Shown piece after piece: positions 59,185 to 64,000 of a DNA stretch of 64,000 nucleotides (positions within the stretch are counted from its first letter, which is position 1; every line of letters starts with the position of its first letter). Below the pieces are notes generated by a model. That model was not told the DNA's origin. It did no database searches and worked only from the letters and a program-made list of their open reading frames with translations. The stretch comes from Sporosarcina sp. NCCP-2716. Its GTDB lineage: Bacteria; Bacillota; Bacilli; Bacillales_A; Planococcaceae. The stretch is from contig NZ_BRCF01000008.1 in NCBI RefSeq assembly GCF_023707985.1, positions 1-64,000 of the forward strand, read 5' to 3'. The position numbers and the translations under genes were made by a program.

Positions 59185-59211
59185 AGGTTTGTTTATCAGG
59201 AAAGAGGGTAT
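59185..59211 (+). promoter_or_regulatory. Sigma-B-type promoter of the RsbR paralogue
   Basis: AGGTTTGT (59185-59192) and GGGTAT (59206-59211); taking GGTTTG as the -35 core, the spacer is 14 bp. This fits the Bacillus SigB consensus (GTTTAA, 12-15 bp, GGGTAT). No good sigma-A promoter overlaps it. Confidence 0.62.
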
Positions 59212-59267
59212 ATTAATCGTGTTTGCTATGAACACATACAGATTAGCGGAATTTAGGGGGGCTCATT

Positions 59268-60086
59268 GTGGGTAATGGGGTAATTCAGCCGGAAATTAAA
59301 CAATTCATCGATGACCATCACCAGGAGTTCGAACAGCAGTTACTGATACATGCGGTTACGGTGAATGACAAAATAGAAGAAATCTTGAGGATCGGCAATA
59401 TCGATCTCATTAATAATGCGCATAAGCTGGTGACCTTCGTCAGCAAAGCGCAAAAAGAAGAACTGCTTTCGTTCGCCCGAGTGGAAGGGATCGCATGGGC
59501 GAAGCATTCACTGACGCTCGCATTCAAACTCGAGTGGGTGTCGGCAATCCGCCGTACAATGTGGGATTTCATCAAACAGTATATCGAGGACACGGGCAAT
59601 TTGTTCACCGACCAGGAATTCTTTGAGCTTGAAAAGAAAGTGAATTCCCGTCTCGATGTATTTCTGAACGAATTCTTCCTCAGTTATTCATCTTTCAAAG
59701 ATGAACAGATCAGCATGCAGCGGGCGCTTGTGGAAGACTTATCTGTTCCGATCATCCCGGTGACCGAGACGACGAGCATCCTGCCGCTGATCGGCAAGCT
59801 GGATTATTACCGGACGACGGTCATCCAGGAAAAGGTGCTGTTCGAAATCAGCAGGCTCCACATCCAGACGCTCATCCTCGATATGTCGGGGATCGTAGAG
59901 ATGGAGGAAGAAGTGATCGATAATCTTGGCAAAGTGATTGACAGCACGCGGCTCATGGGCTGTGAAGTGGTCATCACCGGGCTCCGGCCGGATGTCGTTC
60001 GCAAGATGGCGAATTTCGGCCGCGGGTTTGACAGCCAGACGAAAACGTACGGCACGCTGCAACGGGCCATCCAGTGGTATTTGTAA
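59268..60086 (+). CDS. RsbR-family stressosome protein with altered phosphosites
   Basis: 272 aa from GTG 59268 (GGGGGG upstream). The N-terminal globin-like sensor half (1-150) and C-terminal STAS domain (about 155-272) have RsbR layout. In RsbRA the phosphorylated Thr171 sits in LSTP and Thr205 in DITG; here the blocks read LSVP (Val) and DMSG (Ser). The stressosome would pass stress signals to SigB, which may in turn transcribe this gene. Confidence 0.85.
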   Translation: MGNGVIQPEIKQFIDDHHQEFEQQLLIHAVTVNDKIEEILRIGNIDLINNAHKLVTFVSKAQKEELLSFARVEGIAWAKHSLTLAFKLEWVSAIRRTMWDFIKQYIEDTGNLFTDQEFFELEKKVNSRLDVFLNEFFLSYSSFKDEQISMQRALVEDLSVPIIPVTETTSILPLIGKLDYYRTTVIQEKVLFEISRLHIQTLILDMSGIVEMEEEVIDNLGKVIDSTRLMGCEVVITGLRPDVVRKMANFGRGFDSQTKTYGTLQRAIQWYL

Positions 60087-60098
60087 TCGGAAAAAACG

Positions 60099-60141
60099 AA
60101 AAGACGCTTATCCGCGATCAAAGCGGGCAAGCGTCTTTTGT
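60099..60141 (+). terminator. Bidirectional terminator between rsbR-like and mgsA
   Basis: AAAAGACGCTT (60099-60109) with AAGCGTCTTTT (60129-60139). The right arm lies inside the end of mgsA. Confidence 0.75.
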
Positions 60142-60542
60142 TTGTATTTATCTGCCGTTGTGCGCCATTCGAAATAGCCTTTTTCGACAGCGCGGATGAG
60201 CAGCTCCGCAGTGGCGATGTTCGTCGCGAGCGGGATTGCATAGACATCGCACAGACGGAGCAGGGCGCTGACGTCCGGCTCATGGGGCTGGGCAGTGAGC
60301 GGATCCCGGAAGAACAGGATCAGATCGAGTTCACCCGTTGCTATCATGGCACCGATCTGCTGGTCGCCGCCGAGCGGTCCGGAATTCAGGCGGTGTACGT
60401 CCAGATCCGTTTCGTCCATGATCCGCTGGCCGGTCGTTCCAGTTGCATACAGCTTGAATCTCTCGAAGATCGATTCATAGGCAATTGCGAAATTCACCAT
60501 TTCGTCCTTCTTCTCGTCGTGCGCAATCAGTGCGATTTTCAT
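60108..60542 (-). CDS. mgsA: Methylglyoxal synthase
   Basis: 144 aa from ATG 60542, 8 bp after AGGAGG (an in-frame ATG at 60548 is closer). It converts dihydroxyacetone phosphate to methylglyoxal and phosphate. Family motifs: [33 protein letters not shown] (phosphate and catalytic Asp region), [15 protein letters not shown] and [11 protein letters not shown]. Length equals the family norm. Confidence 0.95.
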   Translation of the reverse strand: MKIALIAHDEKKDEMVNFAIAYESIFERFKLYATGTTGQRIMDETDLDVHRLNSGPLGGDQQIGAMIATGELDLILFFRDPLTAQPHEPDVSALLRLCDVYAIPLATNIATAELLIRAVEKGYFEWRTTADKYKQKTLARFDRG

Positions 60543-60598
60543 CAGCATTGCCTCCTATTCCGTTCCCCGTTAGAATAGCACATTTTCTTCTGTACGTC

Positions 60599-60784
60599 TT
60601 ACACGTGGAACAGCAGCAGCTTTCCGGCGGGTGAGGCGAGACGGTGTGTCTGATCGGACAGGTTCTGGTCCTCGATCATCTCACGGCCGATGATTTTTGC
60701 AGCCTCGTCCGTTTCCGCTGTGAATGTCTCGTCCGTGATCAGCTTGCCGTTTTTCTCATAGGCGGTCAATTTATAAGTTCTCAT
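60599..60784 (-). CDS. yhzD: YhzD-like protein
   Basis: 61 aa, ATG 60784 with GGGAGGAC upstream. TYKLTAYEKNGKLITDETF, KIIGREMIEDQNLSDQTHRL and GKLLLFHV fit the YhzD family of small Bacillales proteins. Function unknown. Confidence 0.75.
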   Translation of the reverse strand: MRTYKLTAYEKNGKLITDETFTAETDEAAKIIGREMIEDQNLSDQTHRLASPAGKLLLFHV

Positions 60785-60874
60785 TCCATCAGTCCTCCCT
60801 GCATCTTTTCTTTAGTATACTACGAAACATTAAAAAGTGAACAGTCGTTCAGTTCGAAAGAGTGTAAAAGGAGC

Positions 60875-60930
60875 TTGACATGCGCACGCGGGGTAAAGTA
60901 TCCTTTACGTAAAGCAAGCTTAACGTAAAG
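60875..60930 (+). promoter_or_regulatory. Promoter with two palindromic operators before the XRE gene
   Basis: TTGACA (60875-60880), 18 bp, TATCCT (60899-60904). The perfect palindrome CTTTACGTAAAG (60903-60914) and near-copy CTTAACGTAAAG (60919-60930), 16 bp apart, lie over the start point. Likely binding sites for the regulator encoded next. Confidence 0.68.
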
Positions 60931-60968
60931 GTAAGTTTACTTCTCACTGGAAAAGGGAGGGTATTGAT

Positions 60969-61166
60969 CTGGAGAACAGTATCAGGGAAAGACGGACCGG
61001 CCGTGGATGGACCCAAGATGACCTTGCGGAAAAGCTGGACGTTTCCAGACAGACGATCATATCGCTGGAAAAGGGCAGGTATAATCCGTCGCTCGTGCTT
61101 GCATTCAAGATCGCAAAACTATTCGACTGCCGAATCGAGGATATTTTCACACCTGAGGAGGAATGA
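60969..61166 (+). CDS. XRE-family regulator with CTG start
   Basis: 65 aa reading [M]ENSIRERRTGRGWTQDDLAEKL..., a compact helix-turn-helix of the YgzD/YozG type (DVSRQTIISLEKGRYNPSL). The only codon at the right place, 7 bp after GGGAGGG, is CTG 60969; ATT at 60963 is the other candidate, and no ATG, GTG or TTG is in frame. The gene overlaps the next ATGA. It probably represses its own operon of two membrane proteins. Confidence 0.8.
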   Translation: MENSIRERRTGRGWTQDDLAEKLDVSRQTIISLEKGRYNPSLVLAFKIAKLFDCRIEDIFTPEEE

Positions 61167-61168
61167 CA

Positions 61169-61480
61169 ATGTACGAAGGGTTTAACACGTGGGTGTTTTT
61201 AGCAGGACTGCCACTGGGACTGCTGGTTGCAGGCGGTGTCTTGCTTCTCACAAGAAGAAAGATGAAAAAGGAACGGGCCTTCGATGAGCGCTATCGGACG
61301 ATCCAGCACAATGCCCGGTCCTTTTCATGGATGGCAACGACTGCTGCCATCTTGGCTGCCTGGATGATCGTACTGATTGTTCAAGGACCAAAACTCGCAT
61401 TCTTCTTGTTGACAGGGGTTTGGGTCGTTCATATGCTTTCCTATATGATTGGCGCCGTCTCCTCAGCCAGCCGGAACTGA
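61169..61480 (+). CDS. Small membrane protein A of the XRE operon
   Basis: 103 aa from ATG 61169, 8 bp after GAGGAGG. Three hydrophobic segments (VFLAGLPLGLLVAGGVLLL, MATTAAILAAWMIVLIVQG, AFFLLTGVWVVHMLSYMIG) and a basic cytoplasmic loop with FDERYRTIQHNARSFSW. It is a paralogue of the next gene. Function unknown. Confidence 0.8.
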   Translation: MYEGFNTWVFLAGLPLGLLVAGGVLLLTRRKMKKERAFDERYRTIQHNARSFSWMATTAAILAAWMIVLIVQGPKLAFFLLTGVWVVHMLSYMIGAVSSASRN

Positions 61481-61493
61481 AAGGGGATAAATT

Positions 61494-61796
61494 ATGGATA
61501 TATCGATGGAAACGATTGCTGGTTTTTTCACTGGTGGCGGTGTCAGCCTGCTCCTGCTGTATCTGTACTTTAGAAAGGGCAAGAAAGATCGGCGGTTCGA
61601 CGAGCGGTATCAGCAAGTCCATTCATTGGCTAGAAACGTATCGTGGTCGGTAACGCTGGTTGTCCTGACCGCGATGTGGATCACGCTCTTGCTGCTGGAT
61701 GGGCCGAAACTCGCATTCTATCTTGTCCTTTCAGCATATGGTGTCTTGCTGGTATCCTATCTGATCAGTGTATTTTTCCTGAACAGAAGATTATGA
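61494..61796 (+). CDS. Small membrane protein B of the XRE operon
   Basis: 100 aa, ATG behind AAAGGGG. Same plan as the previous protein: three hydrophobic segments, loop FDERYQQVHSLARNVSW, then DGPKLAFYLV. The two share FDERY, AR-SW and GPKLAF and so arose by tandem duplication. Such pairs with XRE regulators occur in Bacillales; function unknown. Confidence 0.8.
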   Translation: MDISMETIAGFFTGGGVSLLLLYLYFRKGKKDRRFDERYQQVHSLARNVSWSVTLVVLTAMWITLLLLDGPKLAFYLVLSAYGVLLVSYLISVFFLNRRL

Positions 61797-61853
61797 AACG
61801 GATCCGAGGGTGAATCGTAAAGAATAGAGACCAACTGGAAAAGGGGAGTTTGG

Positions 61854-62753
61854 ATGACACTGAAAATTGAACACGTCACGAAACGGTTCGGTGACTTCAC
61901 TGCCGTTAATGACTTATCGCTGACTGTGGAAGAGGGGACGATGTATGGGTTCCTCGGCGCGAACGGAGCCGGAAAGACGACGACATTCCGCATGATCCTC
62001 GGCCTGCTGACGCCGAACGAAGGGCGCATCACTTGGAACGGCAAACCGGTCAACTATTCAACAAGTCCGCAGATCGGCTATTTGCCAGAGGAACGGGGAC
62101 TCTACCCGAAGATGAAAGTCGAAGACCAGCTGCTGTTTCTGGCAGAACTTCGCGGCATGAAGCGGGCGGACGCGAAACGCGAGCTCGGCGCCTGGCTCGA
62201 TCGTTTCGACGTGCCGCAGTACTTGAACAAAAAAGTGGAGGAACTGTCGAAAGGGAACCAGCAGAAGATCCAAGTGATCGCCGCACTGCTGCACAAACCG
62301 AAGCTGATCATTCTGGATGAACCCTTCTCAGGACTCGACCCCGTCAATGTGGAAATGCTGAAACAGGCGATCCTCGACATCCGCAACAGCGGCGCGACGA
62401 TCATCTTCTCGAGCCACCGCATGGACCACGTTGAAGAACTGTGCGAGCAGTTCAGCATCATCGATCACGGCAAACAGATTGTCAGCGGGACACTCAAGGA
62501 CGTCAAACGGTCATTCGGCCAGCAGAACGTCCGGATCCGTTCCGATTATCCGCTCGATGCACTGTCGGCTGTCCCGGGTGTGCTGTCCGCCACAGCGACC
62601 GTCGAAGGCGCCGTCTACCAGGTGGAGTCCGATGAAACGGCGGAGCTTCTGCTGACGGAGGCGCTGAAATCAGGTCCTGTGCGTCAATTCGAAATCGAGG
62701 AACCGACGCTTCAGGACATCTTCATAGCAAAGGTGGGGAAAGAGCATGCGTGA
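61854..62753 (+). CDS. yhaQ: ABC transporter ATP-binding protein (YhaQ/NatA-like)
   Basis: 299 aa. Walker A GANGAGKTT near residue 38, signature LSKGNQQKIQVIAAL, Walker B LIILDEPFSGLDPVN, and SSHRMDHVEELC. The C-terminal 80 residues are a regulatory domain as in NatA and YhaQ. It works with the permease whose gene overlaps by 8 bp. In B. subtilis yhaQP affects Na+ extrusion. Confidence 0.92.
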   Translation: MTLKIEHVTKRFGDFTAVNDLSLTVEEGTMYGFLGANGAGKTTTFRMILGLLTPNEGRITWNGKPVNYSTSPQIGYLPEERGLYPKMKVEDQLLFLAELRGMKRADAKRELGAWLDRFDVPQYLNKKVEELSKGNQQKIQVIAALLHKPKLIILDEPFSGLDPVNVEMLKQAILDIRNSGATIIFSSHRMDHVEELCEQFSIIDHGKQIVSGTLKDVKRSFGQQNVRIRSDYPLDALSAVPGVLSATATVEGAVYQVESDETAELLLTEALKSGPVRQFEIEEPTLQDIFIAKVGKEHA

Positions 62754-64000
62754 ATTCTGGATCATCTTCAAACAGGCATTCCTGACGAAGGCACGGACGA
62801 AATCATTCGCCATCACGACAGTCCTCGTCATCGCAGGCATTTTCCTGCTGTCCAACCTGCCGCGCATCCTGGACGCCTTCGACGGAATGGGCGGAGAAGC
62901 GGAAATGCTGAAGGTCGTGGATGAAAGCGGAAAGCTCTTCGATCCGCTCGCTGCGGTCCTGAAAGCGAACGACCCGGATTCCGAACTGTCCGTGGAGCAG
63001 ACGAACGACTCGGCTGCTGACCTTGAAAAACAGGTGCGCTCGGAAGATATCGACTCGTTCCTGACGCTCTCCCTTGACGGCACGAACACGATCCAGGCGA
63101 CCTACACGACACTCAGCAGCATCGACACAACACTGCCGGACGATGTGAAAAACGCGCTGCAGACTGTCCAGGCCGGCATCAAAGCGGATGAACTGTCTCT
63201 GTCGTCCGAACAGGTCGACTCGCTGTTCAAGCAAGTCCATGTCGAGACGAATAACATCTCCGCCACCGCCAAATCGGAAGATGAACTGAACCAGGCACGG
63301 ATCCTCGTCTATGTTCTGATGTTCGTCATCTATTTCGCCGTCATCCTCTACTCCGGAATGATTGCGACGGAAGTGGCGACCGAGAAGTCATCACGCGTCA
63401 TGGAGATCCTCATTTCAAGCGTGTCGCCTGTAAAGCACATGTTCGCTAAGGTGCTCGGCATCGGCACACTCGGCATCGTACAGATCATCGTCTACGGCAT
63501 TGCCGGGTTCATCGCCTTCAAGACATCGGCCTCCGAAGCGACGGAAGGCATTGCAAGTTTCTTCAGCCTGTCGGACATCAACCCGATGACGCTCGTCTAT
63601 GCCGTCATCTTCTTCCTGCTCGGCTACTTCCTGTACGCGACACTCGCCGCGCTGCTCGGCTCGCTCGTCAGCCGGACGGAAGATGTCCAGCAGATGATCA
63701 TGCCGATGACCCTGCTGATCGTCGCAGCCTTCATCTTGGCGGCATCCGGTCTCGGCAATCCGGAGCTCGGCTATTTGAAATACGCATCATTCTTCCCGTT
63801 CTTCACGCCGCTCGTCATGTTCCTGCGGGTCGGCATGCTCGATCTGCCGGTGTGGGAGCCGCTGCTCGGCATCGCGATCATGCTCGTGACGATTTTCGTG
63901 CTCGGCTGGTTCGGCGCCCGTGTCTACCGCGGAGGCGTCCTCATGTACGGCCCGTCCCGCTCACTGAAGGACATTAAGAAAGCGATCCAGCTCGGGAAGG
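62746..64000 (+). CDS. yhaP: ABC transporter permease (YhaP/NatB-like), partial
   Basis: 418 residues are readable and the gene runs off the window, probably by only a few codons given B. subtilis YhaP at about 419 aa. One N-terminal helix (FAITTVLVIAGIFLL), a large extracytoplasmic domain (about 40-185), then five or more helices in the C-terminal half (ILVYVLMFVIYFAVILYSG onward). EVATEKSSRVMEILISSVSP is the NatB-type hallmark. ATG behind AAAGGTGGGG. Confidence 0.92.
   Translation, partial: MREFWIIFKQAFLTKARTKSFAITTVLVIAGIFLLSNLPRILDAFDGMGGEAEMLKVVDESGKLFDPLAAVLKANDPDSELSVEQTNDSAADLEKQVRSEDIDSFLTLSLDGTNTIQATYTTLSSIDTTLPDDVKNALQTVQAGIKADELSLSSEQVDSLFKQVHVETNNISATAKSEDELNQARILVYVLMFVIYFAVILYSGMIATEVATEKSSRVMEILISSVSPVKHMFAKVLGIGTLGIVQIIVYGIAGFIAFKTSASEATEGIASFFSLSDINPMTLVYAVIFFLLGYFLYATLAALLGSLVSRTEDVQQMIMPMTLLIVAAFILAASGLGNPELGYLKYASFFPFFTPLVMFLRVGMLDLPVWEPLLGIAIMLVTIFVLGWFGARVYRGGVLMYGPSRSLKDIKKAIQLGK

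Overview
The window comes from a low-to-mid G+C Gram-positive chromosome, order Bacillales, most likely the Planococcaceae/Caryophanaceae side. Three things suggest this: Bacillus-type rRNA and tRNA genes; strong AGGAGG-like ribosome binding sites with many GTG and TTG starts; and host genes that follow the Bacillus subtilis yhb/yhe/yha neighbourhood (queG-trmL, bmrC-bmrD = yheI-yheH, yheE, yheB, yheA, hemZ, yhaR, yhaQ, yhaP). The genus cannot be fixed from the sequence alone.

1-2140: the 3' end of a 23S rRNA gene, a spacer with a long compound hairpin and its own sigma-A promoter, 5S rRNA, then 15 tRNA genes on the + strand (Asn, Ser, Glu, Val, fMet, Asp, Phe, Thr, Tyr, Trp, His, Gln, Gly, Cys, Leu). 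One spacer carries a 69-bp sequence twice.

2128-38967: a complete-looking prophage of about 36.8 kb, integrated in the 3' end of tRNA-Leu. A 15-bp core is present at both ends, and paired TTTACACA arm sites lie inside each end. The tRNA operon's original terminator now lies beyond attR. The order is typical of a siphovirus with HK97-type head genes: integrase, ImmA-like protease and repressor (- strand); operator region with TAGC-N6-GCTA palindromes; early genes; a Gp157/Sak4/DUF669 recombination cassette with SSB-like acidic tails; MazG-like protein; a P4/D5-type primase-helicase; YopX and ERCC4 nuclease; a late regulator; an SOS-box gene and a lipoprotein; HNH, TerS, TerL, portal, protease, capsid; connectors and tail genes (with a gpG/gpT frameshift, missing from simple ORF lists); tape measure, Dit, tail fibre-like, XkdW/XkdX-like, Gp37-like; an AT-rich two-gene insert (two-TM plus GAF-like protein, then Panacea/DUF4065 protein); two holin-like proteins and an amidase; and a second divergent regulatory switch. 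The AT-rich Panacea pair is the best candidate for an undescribed system, either toxin-antitoxin or anti-phage.

39057-64000: host genes. They include a B3/B4 protein, QueG and TrmL (tRNA wobble modification), an aldo/keto reductase, an RluA-family pseudouridine synthase, a BdbC/thioredoxin-like disulfide pair, YhcX, a CorC/HlyC-type membrane protein, and the BmrCD-type multidrug exporter behind a structured leader with short overlapping ORFs. Further along are an MFS transporter, a ferritin-like protein, a BtuF-like binding protein, YheB, YheA, HemZ, an enoyl-CoA hydratase, a divergent RsbR paralogue behind a SigB-type promoter, and methylglyoxal synthase. The window closes with a small operon: an XRE regulator that appears to start at CTG, two paralogous membrane proteins, and a NatA/NatB-like ABC exporter whose permease runs off the end.
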